Shown here: positions 1 through 5,875 of the stretch, one piece after another
How the letters are laid out: the number at the start of each line of letters is the position of its first letter
Position numbering within the stretch: position 1 is the stretch's first letter
Assembly: GCA_028709105.1 (NCBI GenBank)
Contig: JAQVYD010000063.1
Location: 1 to 7,626 of the forward strand
Source of the DNA: Clostridia bacterium
GTDB lineage: Bacteria; Bacillota; Peptococcia; DRI-13; DTU073
DNA length: 7,626 nt
Reading direction: 5' to 3'
The notes under the pieces: generated by a model
Told to the model about the DNA's origin: nothing
Databases searched by the model: none
The model's input: only the letters and a program-made list of their open reading frames with translations
Position numbers and translations under genes: made by a program

Positions 1-8
1 AAAGCAAG

Positions 9-1856
9 GTGTTGAGGATTGTGCCCGGATTAATTTCCCAGGAATTTATTGATGACCTACGCAACCGGGTAGATATTATAGAAGTTATCAGGGATTTTGT
101 TGCTTTAAAAAAGCAGGGACAGAATTACGTAGGTTTGTGTCCTTTTCATGCCGAAAAGACTCCTTCGTTTGTAGTTTCCCCACATAAACAGATTTTTCAT
201 TGTTTCGGTTGTGGTAAAGGGGGAAACGTTTATACTTTTCTTATGGAAAGAAATGGGTTGACCTTTCCTGATGCGGTAACGTCTTTGGCTCATCGTTGCG
301 GGATTCCGATCCCACAGGATGGCCTTTCTCCGGAGAAGGCTAAGCAGAATTCATTAAGAGAGAAATTTTATCATATTAATGAATTAACGGCCGATTTTTT
401 CCAAAAGATGCTTCTGCATGAGGCTAAAGGGAAAGAGGCGCGACATTATCTTAAACGGCGTGGTTTAGTTGAACAAACTTGTGAAAAATTTTTATTAGGC
501 TTTGCTCCTAATGCTTGGGATGAACTGAGCTGTTTTTTGTTAAAAAAGGGGGTTCTTGCAGAAGACCTGATTACTTTAGGATTAGCTGTGCAAGGACAGC
601 AAGGAAGGTTGATTGATCGTTTCAGAAACCGTTTGATTTTTCCGATTATGAATTTTAATAGTAAGATTATTGGTTTTGGGGGGAGGGTACTTGATGATGC
701 TCTGCCTAAGTATTTAAACTCGCCGGAAACACCTCTTTTTAATAAGGGGAGACAGCTTTACGGGATTAATCTAGCGAGGGGTTTGATCAGGAACAAGGAT
801 CAGGCGATTCTGATGGAAGGGTATCTGGATGTGATTACTGCACATCAGTATGGAGTTACTCAAGCTGTAGCTACATTGGGGACGGCCTTAACGGAAGAAC
901 AAGGTAAATTATTAATGAGGTATACCTACAATGCCGTGATTTGCTTTGATGCTGATGTTGCCGGACAGGAAGCAACAAAGAGGGGGTTAGAGATACTTCA
1001 ACAGTTGGGACTCAATGTCTCTGTGATGACTATCCCGGAAGGAAAAGACCCTGATGAGTTTCTAAGAAAACAGGGGGCGGAACATTTTTATAAAGTACTT
1101 ACTCAAGCGTATCCGCTCTTTGAATATAATTTATTAAAACTAATGGAAAAGTATAATCAGGACACGATTGCGGGTAAAATTCAAATTATCCAAGAACTTG
1201 TACCTGATCTGTATCGGGTACAAAGCCCGGTAAATCGTCAAGGATATATTCAGATGCTGGCGGAACGTCTTTCTTTTCCCGAAAAGGCAATTTATGCGGA
1301 AATCAGAAATTTTCAGGCAGAGCGAGTTAAAAGTAGGGACGGTTCCGGAGCAGAAGGGCAACCGCGAGAAAAGGAAGCTGTTACTGCCGGAGAAAAGGCC
1401 CAACGTGTTTTAATCCGTCTGGTGTTAGAAAAACCTGAGATTATCAGGGCAGTAGAAGAGTTCGGCGGTAAAGAACTTTTTAGTGATAAATTATATCAAG
1501 AAATTTATCGGATCAATTATTTATTACGTCAGGCTGGTCATAATATAAAGGCTGAAGATTTAATTACTCATTTGGAGAATGAGGAAGCTAGGCGGGTCTT
1601 AACAGAGATCCTTTTAACAGAAGGATTTTTACAAGACGGAGAAAGAATATTTCGGGATTGTTTAATTACTTTGGGGATAGAGTTGGTGAACAGAATAATA
1701 GAAGAGAAAAATGTTTTGATGACTCAATACGAAAAAAATGGTGATGTTACTCAATCTTTGAAGATTATGGCTGAGATGCAGGGCATGATCAAAGAGAGAC
1801 AGAGATTAGGATCAATTCTGACGAAGGGAGGGAATATTCTTGAAGAAGGAAAATGA
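9..1856 (+). CDS. dnaG: DNA primase DnaG
   Basis: Primase makes the short RNA primers for Okazaki fragments and acts with the DnaB-type helicase at the replication fork. The protein (615 aa if started at the GTG) has the full family plan. An N-terminal CHC2 zinc finger has ligands C44, H47, C65 and C68. The catalytic core contains RFRNRLIFPI (204-213), GFGGR (222-226) and KYLNSPET (234-241). The TOPRIM metal site is E270 in MEGYLDV, D314/D316 in FDADVAG and the DPDE motif at 347-350. The C-terminal region from about 440 is poorly conserved and fits the helicase-interaction domain. Length is close to the roughly 600 aa usual in Firmicutes. The start is uncertain: GTG at 9, TTG at 12 and GTG at 21 are all in frame near the window edge, no clear ribosome site is visible, and a start at 21 would match the short N-termini of relatives. 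The frame is also open to the left edge. The 3' end overlaps rpoD by 17 bases, so the two are probably co-transcribed. Confidence 0.97.
   Translation: MLRIVPGLISQEFIDDLRNRVDIIEVIRDFVALKKQGQNYVGLCPFHAEKTPSFVVSPHKQIFHCFGCGKGGNVYTFLMERNGLTFPDAVTSLAHRCGIPIPQDGLSPEKAKQNSLREKFYHINELTADFFQKMLLHEAKGKEARHYLKRRGLVEQTCEKFLLGFAPNAWDELSCFLLKKGVLAEDLITLGLAVQGQQGRLIDRFRNRLIFPIMNFNSKIIGFGGRVLDDALPKYLNSPETPLFNKGRQLYGINLARGLIRNKDQAILMEGYLDVITAHQYGVTQAVATLGTALTEEQGKLLMRYTYNAVICFDADVAGQEATKRGLEILQQLGLNVSVMTIPEGKDPDEFLRKQGAEHFYKVLTQAYPLFEYNLLKLMEKYNQDTIAGKIQIIQELVPDLYRVQSPVNRQGYIQMLAERLSFPEKAIYAEIRNFQAERVKSRDGSGAEGQPREKEAVTAGEKAQRVLIRLVLEKPEIIRAVEEFGGKELFSDKLYQEIYRINYLLRQAGHNIKAEDLITHLENEEARRVLTEILLTEGFLQDGERIFRDCLITLGIELVNRIIEEKNVLMTQYEKNGDVTQSLKIMAEMQGMIKERQRLGSILTKGGNILEEGK
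1824..1831 (+). promoter_or_regulatory. Shine-Dalgarno site fixing the TTG start of rpoD
   Basis: AAGGGAGG ends 8 bases before the TTG at 1840 and lies inside the dnaG coding sequence. It supports the TTG start and the 17-base overlap over any later in-frame start. Confidence 0.8.
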
Positions 1857-2973
1857 ATGTGCTGAACTAAAAATAGATGAAGTTAGACAACTGGTTGAAA
1901 AAGGGAAAAAGAGCGGGTTGCTTACTTATCAAGAAATTATGAGTACCCTTCAGGATGTAGAGTTAAATCCGGAACAGATTGATGAAATCTATGAGTATCT
2001 AAATTCCATTGGTATTGAGATAACTCCTGATAGTGCTGATATCGAAAATCTGGGAAATGACGAAAATGAAGAGAAATCTGCAGATGATGTTTCCGAGGCA
2101 GATGAGAATGAAGAGCAGATAGACCTTTCGATACCTGAGGGAGTAGGGATAGATGACCCTGTACGGATGTATTTAAAAGAAATAGGACGGGTGCCCCTGC
2201 TTACGGCTAACGAGGAAATTCAGTTAGCTAAGCGCATGGAAGAGGGCGATGAGGAAGCTAAGCGTCAATTGGCCGAGGCTAATTTGAGGCTTGTTGTTAG
2301 TATTGCTAAGCGTTATGTGGGGAGAGGGATGCTTTTCTTGGACTTAATTCAGGAAGGTAACCTGGGCCTAATTAAGGCTGTGGAAAAGTTTGATTATAGC
2401 AAAGGCTTTAAATTCAGTACCTATGCTACCTGGTGGATTCGGCAGGCGATTACCCGGGCGATCGCGGATCAAGCCAGAACAATTCGTATTCCTGTGCATA
2501 TGGTGGAAACAATTAATAAATTAGTCAGAGTCTCGCGACAGCTTCTTCAAGAATTAGGGAGGGATCCTTCGCCGGAAGAAATCGCGGTGGAAATGGATCT
2601 TACTGTAGAGCGGGTAAGGGAAATTTTAAAAATAGCTCAGGAACCGGTATCTTTAGAGACACCTATCGGTGAGGAAGAGGATAGTCACTTAGGTGATTTT
2701 ATTGAAGATGAGGATGCTCCTGCTCCTGCTGAAGTTGCTTCGTTTATTCTTTTAAAAGAGCAATTAGAGGAGGTTTTAGAGACGCTCACTCCTAGGGAAG
2801 AAAAGGTCTTGCGTCTCCGTTTCGGCTTGGATGACGGGCGGACTCGTACTTTGGAAGAGGTTGGTCAGCAGTTTGGGGTAACGAGGGAAAGAATCAGGCA
2901 GATTGAAGCCAAAGCTTTGCGTAAACTGAGGCATCCTAGCCGTAGCCGCAAATTAAAGGATTATTTGGAGTAG
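1840..2973 (+). CDS. rpoD: RNA polymerase primary sigma factor (RpoD/SigA)
   Basis: This is the housekeeping sigma factor that directs RNA polymerase to -35/-10 promoters. At 377 aa it is the compact Gram-positive (SigA) form without the large non-conserved insertion of E. coli sigma-70. Visible parts are region 1.1 (about 1-70), an acidic linker (about 70-105), region 1.2 (DPVRMYLKEIGRVPLL, 106-121), region 2 (about 147-216), region 3 (about 226-302) and region 4 (about 315-369). Region 2 includes the core-binding DLIQEGNLGLIKAV and the -10 recognition segment YATWWIRQAITRAI (195-208). Region 4 carries the -35 helix-turn-helix TLEEVGQQFGVTRERIRQIE (337-356). Translation starts at TTG after a strong ribosome site inside dnaG, and dnaG-rpoD is a classic macromolecular-synthesis pairing. 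No terminator is visible between its stop and the tRNA promoter, so some transcripts may read into the tRNAs. The promoters proposed in this window match the specificity expected of this factor. Confidence 0.98.
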   Translation: MKKENECAELKIDEVRQLVEKGKKSGLLTYQEIMSTLQDVELNPEQIDEIYEYLNSIGIEITPDSADIENLGNDENEEKSADDVSEADENEEQIDLSIPEGVGIDDPVRMYLKEIGRVPLLTANEEIQLAKRMEEGDEEAKRQLAEANLRLVVSIAKRYVGRGMLFLDLIQEGNLGLIKAVEKFDYSKGFKFSTYATWWIRQAITRAIADQARTIRIPVHMVETINKLVRVSRQLLQELGRDPSPEEIAVEMDLTVERVREILKIAQEPVSLETPIGEEEDSHLGDFIEDEDAPAPAEVASFILLKEQLEEVLETLTPREEKVLRLRFGLDDGRTRTLEEVGQQFGVTRERIRQIEAKALRKLRHPSRSRKLKDYLE

Positions 2974-2990
2974 TTTTACGAAAAATTAAC

Positions 2991-3019
2991 TTGACCTAGA
3001 AAGATAATTATTATAAAAT
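2991..3019 (+). promoter_or_regulatory. Sigma-A type promoter for the two tRNA genes
   Basis: TTGACC (2991-2996) and TAAAAT (3014-3019) are separated by 17 bases. Each hexamer matches consensus at five of six positions. Transcription would start near 3026, giving a leader of about 20 nt before the first tRNA, to be removed by RNase P. It lies just after the rpoD stop. Confidence 0.7.
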
Positions 3020-3047
3020 ATAAGATGTCTCCGTTAGTGAGGCAATT

Positions 3048-3122
3048 GGGCCTATAGCTCAGCGGTAGAGCCACCGGCTCATAACCGGTTGGTCCCTGGT
3101 TCGATCCCAGGTGGGCCCACCA
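3048..3122 (+). tRNA. tRNA with CAT anticodon, probably tRNA-Ile2 (lysidine type)
   Basis: A complete cloverleaf is visible. The acceptor GGGCCTA (3048-3054) pairs with TGGGCCC (3112-3118), with one T-G wobble. The D arm is GCTC/GAGC with a short 7-nt loop. The anticodon stem is ACCGG/CCGGT with loop CTCATAA and anticodon CAT at 3080-3082. The variable region has 5 nt, the T arm is CCTGG/CCAGG with TTCGATC, the discriminator is A, and CCA is encoded (3120-3122). It is not the initiator: position 1-72 is a normal G-C pair and the anticodon stem lacks the three G-C pairs next to the loop that are typical of initiators. C4-G69 and C5-G68 are identity elements known for TilS, which converts C34 to lysidine so the tRNA reads AUA as isoleucine. 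E. coli elongator tRNA-Met lacks them. Ile2 is therefore favoured over elongator Met, but this is inference. Confidence 0.9.
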
Positions 3123-3130
3123 CTGAATAA

Positions 3131-3206
<76 letters not shown>

Positions 3207-3220
3207 TATTTGCACAAAGA

Positions 3221-3255
3221 AGGAGTTGGTATCATCATTAAACCGACTCTTTTTT
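3221..3255 (+). terminator. Intrinsic terminator after the tRNA pair
   Basis: GAGTTGGT (3223-3230) pairs with ACCGACTC (3242-3249) over 8 bp, including one T-G pair, around an 11-nt loop. Six T follow (3250-3255). It would end the tRNA transcript, and perhaps rpoD read-through, 15 bases after the tRNA-Val CCA and upstream of trmK. The long loop makes it moderate in strength, so some read-through into trmK is possible. Confidence 0.65.
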
Positions 3256-3279
3256 GTATTATAGAGAGGAGAATAATAG

Positions 3280-4005
3280 TTGTTAAAACTTTCTCAACGC
3301 CTTCTCACCTTGGCACGAATGATTCCTTGCGGCACAAGGGTTGCGGATATTGGTACCGACCATGCTTTGCTTCCTTGTTACCTTATTAAGGAGAACATCT
3401 CTCCGTATGTTATCGGTGTAGAAGCTAACAAAAAACCATATAAAAAAGCTTGTTTTACGGTAGAACAATATAATTTACAAGAGAAGATTGCCATAAGGCT
3501 GGGTAATGGTTTAGCTGTACTTAAGCCCGGTGAAGTGAATACCGTTGTTCTTGCGGGAATGGGGGGTCCGGTTATTTGCGATATTTTGGAAAAATCTCCT
3601 CAGGTCTTAGCTTCATTGGATAAAATAATTGTGCAGCCCATGAGAAATGCGGAGATTGTACGCTTTTGGCTTGTTGAGCATGGTTGGTTGTTTAGCGAAG
3701 AAGAATTAATTTATGAAGATAAGCAGTATTATCAGATTATTGGTGCTAAGCAGAGGGAGCCTGGGGAAGGCGTCTTCTCTTTAAATGAGGCAGAGGCGGC
3801 TTATGGCCCTTTGTTGATTAAAAAGCGGCATGTTTTATTGTCTGGCTTGGTTGAAAAAGATTTGGCAGGATGGCAGGAGATTCTTGGCGAATTGGCGAAA
3901 TCAAAGAAGAAAGAAACTAAAAGACGTGTAATTGCCTATCAAGAAAAGATGCAGAAGTTTAGGGAGTTGCAGGAATGGCTGGAGGAAGATAAGGGAGGTT
4001 TGTGA
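3280..4005 (+). CDS. trmK: tRNA (adenine(22)-N(1))-methyltransferase TrmK
   Basis: TrmK transfers a methyl group from S-adenosylmethionine to N1 of A22 in the D arm of a subset of bacterial tRNAs. The 241-aa protein begins with the family signature LKLSQRLLTLARMIP. A Rossmann-type SAM-binding motif follows as VADIGTDHALLP (21-32). The active-site loop VLAGMGGP is at 90-97 and the typical VQPM at 118-121. The C-terminal part (about 185-236) is rich in K and E and predicted helical, like the coiled-coil domain of Bacillus TrmK (YqfN). The start is TTG at 3280, 8 bases after the purine-rich AGAGAGGAG (3263-3271). A location downstream of rpoD is conserved in Firmicutes. No convincing promoter lies between the tRNA terminator and this gene; a TATTAT at 3257-3262 lacks a -35 partner, so read-through from upstream is likely. 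The stop overlaps the next gene's ATG by one base. Confidence 0.93.
   Translation: MLKLSQRLLTLARMIPCGTRVADIGTDHALLPCYLIKENISPYVIGVEANKKPYKKACFTVEQYNLQEKIAIRLGNGLAVLKPGEVNTVVLAGMGGPVICDILEKSPQVLASLDKIIVQPMRNAEIVRFWLVEHGWLFSEEELIYEDKQYYQIIGAKQREPGEGVFSLNEAEAAYGPLLIKKRHVLLSGLVEKDLAGWQEILGELAKSKKKETKRRVIAYQEKMQKFRELQEWLEEDKGGL
3991..3998 (+). promoter_or_regulatory. Shine-Dalgarno site that decides the start of the zinc-ribbon gene
   Basis: AAGGGAGG lies 6 bases before ATG 4005 but only 3 bases before the in-frame GTG at 4002. The spacing favours the ATG, which overlaps the trmK stop as TGATG and suggests translational coupling. Confidence 0.7.
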
Positions 4006-4721
4006 TGCTCAGGCAAGAAAGATTGTTGTGGAGATTGCAAGAACTGAAACAGGAAGAAGTTGCTCTGACACAAACGGAAGAGTTAAAAGCCATCATGGGG
4101 AGGTTGAAAGATTTTCGGGGGAAAGTTCAAACCGGTGAACAAGAACTGCAATCCTTATTGGAGATGATTGAAAAAATGGAAAATGAGGTTGCGGAATTAG
4201 AAAAGAAGAGCAGCTATTGGGCGGAGCAGGTTAAAATTAGTAAAGACAAACTTTATGAGACCAAGGGTAGTTCTTTAAAAGAGCTTCTTTCTTTGCAGCA
4301 GTCTGTTTTAAAATTGGAGTCCCAGGGTAAAGAAGCGGAAAATAAATATTGGGAACTTTTAAAAAAGATAGAAGAATGTAAGCAGAAGAAGGATGAATAT
4401 AAAGAAACAATTAAGGTTTTGCAGATAGAGTTTGATGAAGGGGTAACTCAGTATCAAAAGATGAAGGCAGAGATAGAATTAAAATTTGCTGAGATAAAAA
4501 GCAAACAAGAAGAGGTTCAGGAACAGTTGTTTCCTGAAGTTGTCAAGTTGTTTCAGGAGGCAGAAAGACATTATCCTGCAAGTTTTGTGGCTAAGCTGCA
4601 CAAAAATACTTGTTTAGGTTGTCATATTGGTCTTTCTCTGGCTTCAGTTAAACGGGTTAAGGAAGGCAAAGTGTTACAACATTGTGATAATTGTGGGCGC
4701 ATTTTGATCGATTTTTTTTAA
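4005..4721 (+). CDS. Coiled-coil protein with C-terminal C4 zinc ribbon (DUF164/COG1579 family)
   Basis: The protein has 238 aa. Residues from about 5 to 185 are a long, highly charged coiled coil rich in E, K, Q and L, with no signal peptide or membrane segment. The C-terminus carries a four-cysteine zinc ribbon: CLGC (C203, C206) and CDNC (C227, C230), with a basic stretch KRVKEGK between. This is the arrangement of the zf-RING_7/COG1579 family of predicted nucleic-acid-binding proteins. A member in epsilonproteobacteria (HP0958/FlgZ) is an RpoN chaperone and flagellar mRNA-binding protein, but no such role can be read here, and the function in Clostridia is not established. It is co-transcribed and probably translationally coupled with trmK through TGATG. 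In related genomes a Nif3-like gene often stands between the two; here there is none. A start three bases earlier (GTG 4002) is possible but less well spaced from the ribosome site. Confidence 0.88.
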   Translation: MLRQERLLWRLQELKQEEVALTQTEELKAIMGRLKDFRGKVQTGEQELQSLLEMIEKMENEVAELEKKSSYWAEQVKISKDKLYETKGSSLKELLSLQQSVLKLESQGKEAENKYWELLKKIEECKQKKDEYKETIKVLQIEFDEGVTQYQKMKAEIELKFAEIKSKQEEVQEQLFPEVVKLFQEAERHYPASFVAKLHKNTCLGCHIGLSLASVKRVKEGKVLQHCDNCGRILIDFF

Positions 4722-4747
4722 AATGATCGCTAAAGACGTCTAAAGAT

Positions 4748-4777
4748 AAAAAACACTACGTCGAGACGTAGTGTTTT
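4748..4777 (-). terminator. Intrinsic terminator of rnpB, possibly bidirectional
   Basis: There is a perfect 12-bp inverted repeat (4750-4761 with 4766-4777) around the loop CGAG. Read on the minus strand it ends in six T (complement of A4748-4753), 9 bases after the P1 helix of rnpB. Read on the plus strand the right arm ends in TTTT followed by CAAC, so it may also stop the trmK-zinc-ribbon transcript coming the other way. Nothing else is seen in 4722-4786. Confidence 0.85.
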
Positions 4778-4786
4778 CAACAGGTT

Positions 4787-5159
4787 CATGAGTAAGCCTA
4801 TAAGCCGAGTTCTGTGCCCCGTAAACGGGGTGATGATCATCTATCTAGGATGCCGATTACTCGGCACCTCAAGCGACCTAACCCGGAAGCGGAACGGGCC
4901 GTTCCTTTGCTTCCCTATTCGGTCTTGCTCCAAGTGGGGTTTACCTAGCCAACTAGTCACCTAGTTGCTGGTGAGCTCTTACCTCACCTTTCCACCCTTA
5001 CCTGTGCGGAATGGTCCGTCATCGGCGGTGTGTTTCTGTGGCACTAGCCTTGGAGTTGCCTCCACTGGGTGTTACCCAGCACCTTGCCCTCTGGAGCTCG
5101 GACTTTCCTCAGATACGACCTTTCGGTACTTGTATCCGCGATCATCCAGCTTACTCATG
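4787..5159 (-). ncRNA. rnpB: RNase P RNA, bacterial class A
   Basis: This is the catalytic RNA of ribonuclease P, which cuts 5' leaders from tRNA precursors. On the minus strand it starts with ATGAGTAAGC and ends with GCTTACTCAT, forming a perfect P1 helix of 10-11 bp that sets both ends (about 373 nt). The conserved core is present. GAGGAAAGTCCGAGC lies within 5093-5110, and AGAACTCGGCTTAT within 4796-4813. They pair as P4 with the universally conserved bulged U. Compared with E. coli, the pair CCGGG/CCCGG has become CCGAG/CTCGG, a compensatory change. CAGGTAAGGGTG and GGAGCAAGACCGAATAGGG are also recognisable. Type A is indicated by P16 (GGAAGC/GCTTCC, 4885-4890 and 4909-4914) enclosing a P17 hairpin (GGAAC/GTTCC). 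The P17 loop contains GCCC, which can pair with GGGC at 5086-5089 to make P6. The CGGGTTAGG near 4878-4885 should hold the L15 GGT that binds tRNA CCA. The gene is convergent with the zinc-ribbon gene and divergent from ilvN. Confidence 0.97.
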
Positions 5160-5162
5160 TAT

Positions 5163-5191
5163 TTGTGATGATTATTTGTTGGACTTATAAT
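5163..5191 (+). promoter_or_regulatory. Sigma-A type promoter for ilvN
   Basis: A perfect -10 TATAAT (5186-5191) lies 17 bases after TTGTGA (5163-5168), which matches the -35 consensus at four of six positions. Transcription would start near 5198, leaving a 5' leader of only about 36 nt. That is too short for a T-box or another large leader regulator. Confidence 0.6.
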
Positions 5192-5218
5192 ATTAGCATA
5201 TCAAGAAGAATATTGCAA
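5190..5218 (-). promoter_or_regulatory. Possible weak promoter for rnpB
   Basis: On the minus strand TTGCAA (5213-5218) and TAATAT (5190-5195) are 17 bases apart, with TGC just before the -10 as in extended -10 promoters. Each hexamer matches consensus at four of six. The start would be about 20-25 nt upstream of P1, implying a precursor that is trimmed. It overlaps the ilvN -10, so the two promoters could interfere. No better candidate is seen nearer the RNA. Confidence 0.25.
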
Positions 5219-5219
5219 G

Positions 5220-5225
5220 AGGAGG
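5220..5225 (+). promoter_or_regulatory. Shine-Dalgarno site fixing the ilvN start
   Basis: AGGAGG ends 8 bases before ATG 5234. It rules out the upstream in-frame ATG at 5069, which would read antisense through the RNase P RNA gene. Confidence 0.85.
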
Positions 5226-5233
5226 GGTTAAAA

Positions 5234-5728
5234 ATGGTTCATGTTTTATCTGTATTGGCAGAAAATCGCCCTGGTGTATTGACAAGGATATCTGGCTTGA
5301 TTAGTCGGAGAGCTTTTAATATTGAGAGTATTACCGCAGGATATACGGAAGAACCTAATATAACTAGGATTACAATTGTGGTGAATGGTGATGATCAGGA
5401 AATTGAACAGGTGACTAACCAGTTGGCGAAGTTGGTTGATGTCCTTAAAATTGTTGATCAGACGAGCATCGATTCTTTGGAGCGGGAACTGGTGCTGATT
5501 AAAGTGAGGGCTCTTTCGGAAAAGCGTTCGGAAATTGTTGATATTGTCGATATTTTTCGGGCCAAGATTGTCGATGTTAATCGGGAGACAATGGTCATTG
5601 AATTAACCGGCTCACAGGATAAGATTGATGCTTTATGTGAGGTTTTAGAGGATCATGGAATTGTGGAGATTGTACGCACCGGTAAAATTGTGATTTCGCG
5701 GGGTCCGTTGGCGGCGAAGGAACTATAA
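5234..5728 (+). CDS. ilvN: Acetolactate synthase small (regulatory) subunit
   Basis: This is the regulatory subunit of acetohydroxyacid synthase, the first common enzyme of valine, leucine and isoleucine synthesis. It activates the catalytic subunit (IlvB) and makes it sensitive to valine. The 164-aa length is normal for the IlvH/IlvN family. An N-terminal ACT domain (about 1-77) has the signature ENRPGVLTRISGLISRR and FNIESITAG. The residues equivalent to the valine-site N11, G14 and N29 of E. coli IlvH are all present, so feedback control is expected. A second ACT-like C-terminal domain (about 84-158) contains ELVLIKV and ends in the typical GKIVISRGP. The start is set by AGGAGG, and its own promoter lies about 45-70 bases upstream. 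It is oddly solitary: the gene before it is rnpB on the other strand and the gene after it is addB, so the catalytic ilvB must be elsewhere. The paralogous role of a second small subunit cannot be excluded. Confidence 0.95.
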   Translation: MVHVLSVLAENRPGVLTRISGLISRRAFNIESITAGYTEEPNITRITIVVNGDDQEIEQVTNQLAKLVDVLKIVDQTSIDSLERELVLIKVRALSEKRSEIVDIVDIFRAKIVDVNRETMVIELTGSQDKIDALCEVLEDHGIVEIVRTGKIVISRGPLAAKEL

Positions 5729-5731
5729 GGT

Positions 5732-5812
5732 GATAGCGGATGATGTGTCTGTTCGTTTTAACCTAGGCACTACCTTTGGGTTTCCGTATCTTCGGTCACA
5801 TCATCCGCTATC
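5732..5812. repeat. Perfect 16-bp inverted repeat with structured 49-nt loop; unknown element
   Basis: GATAGCGGATGATGTG (5732-5747) is exactly complementary to 5797-5812. The 49-nt interior can form two smaller hairpins: AACC/GGTT (5760-5763 with 5779-5782) holding AGG/CCT (5765-5767 with 5773-5775), and CCG/CGG (5784-5786 with 5793-5795). The whole could therefore be a three-way junction. The stem begins 3 bases after the ilvN stop. It is followed by TTTAGG, not a T run, so it is not a standard terminator, although it could slow polymerase or protect the ilvN mRNA 3' end. A TAAGGT hexamer lies directly left of the repeat (5726-5731) and again at 5825-5830. I do not recognise it as a known riboswitch. 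A MITE-like insertion or a small structured RNA are both possible. Confidence 0.75.
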
Positions 5813-5875
5813 TTTAGGAGTCCGTAAGGTAACATTTTGTTTTACCATCTAAGTTTGTGAGAGGGGGGATAATTG

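Noticed and set aside
105..1403. Minus-strand reading frames inside dnaG (105-293 and 1140-1403)
   Set aside because: They lie opposite a conserved primase, lack ribosome sites and show no domain features.
3231..3262. A separate promoter for trmK using TATTAT at 3257-3262
   Set aside because: No -35-like hexamer occurs at 16-18 bases upstream, where the sequence is the terminator hairpin loop.
4965..5168. Plus-strand reading frame opposite the RNase P RNA
   Set aside because: It lies antisense to a highly structured conserved RNA, has no ribosome site and no recognisable protein features.
5069..5233. A 55-residue N-terminal extension of IlvN reaching back to ATG 5069
   Set aside because: The extension is the antisense of rnpB. 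AGGAGG before ATG 5234, the promoter at 5163-5191 and the family's N-terminus all support the shorter protein.
5740..5766. A tiny frame MMCLFVLT at the left arm of the hairpin, preceded by AAGGTGA at good spacing, as a possible leader peptide for attenuation
   Set aside because: Eight codons with no run of one amino acid, no alternative terminator with a T run downstream, and addB has no known link to amino acid attenuation. It is too easily a chance occurrence.
5729..5875. T-box or metabolite riboswitch in the ilvN-addB gap
   Set aside because: No T-box AGGGTGGNACCGCG element and no recognisable core of a known riboswitch class; addB is also an unlikely target.
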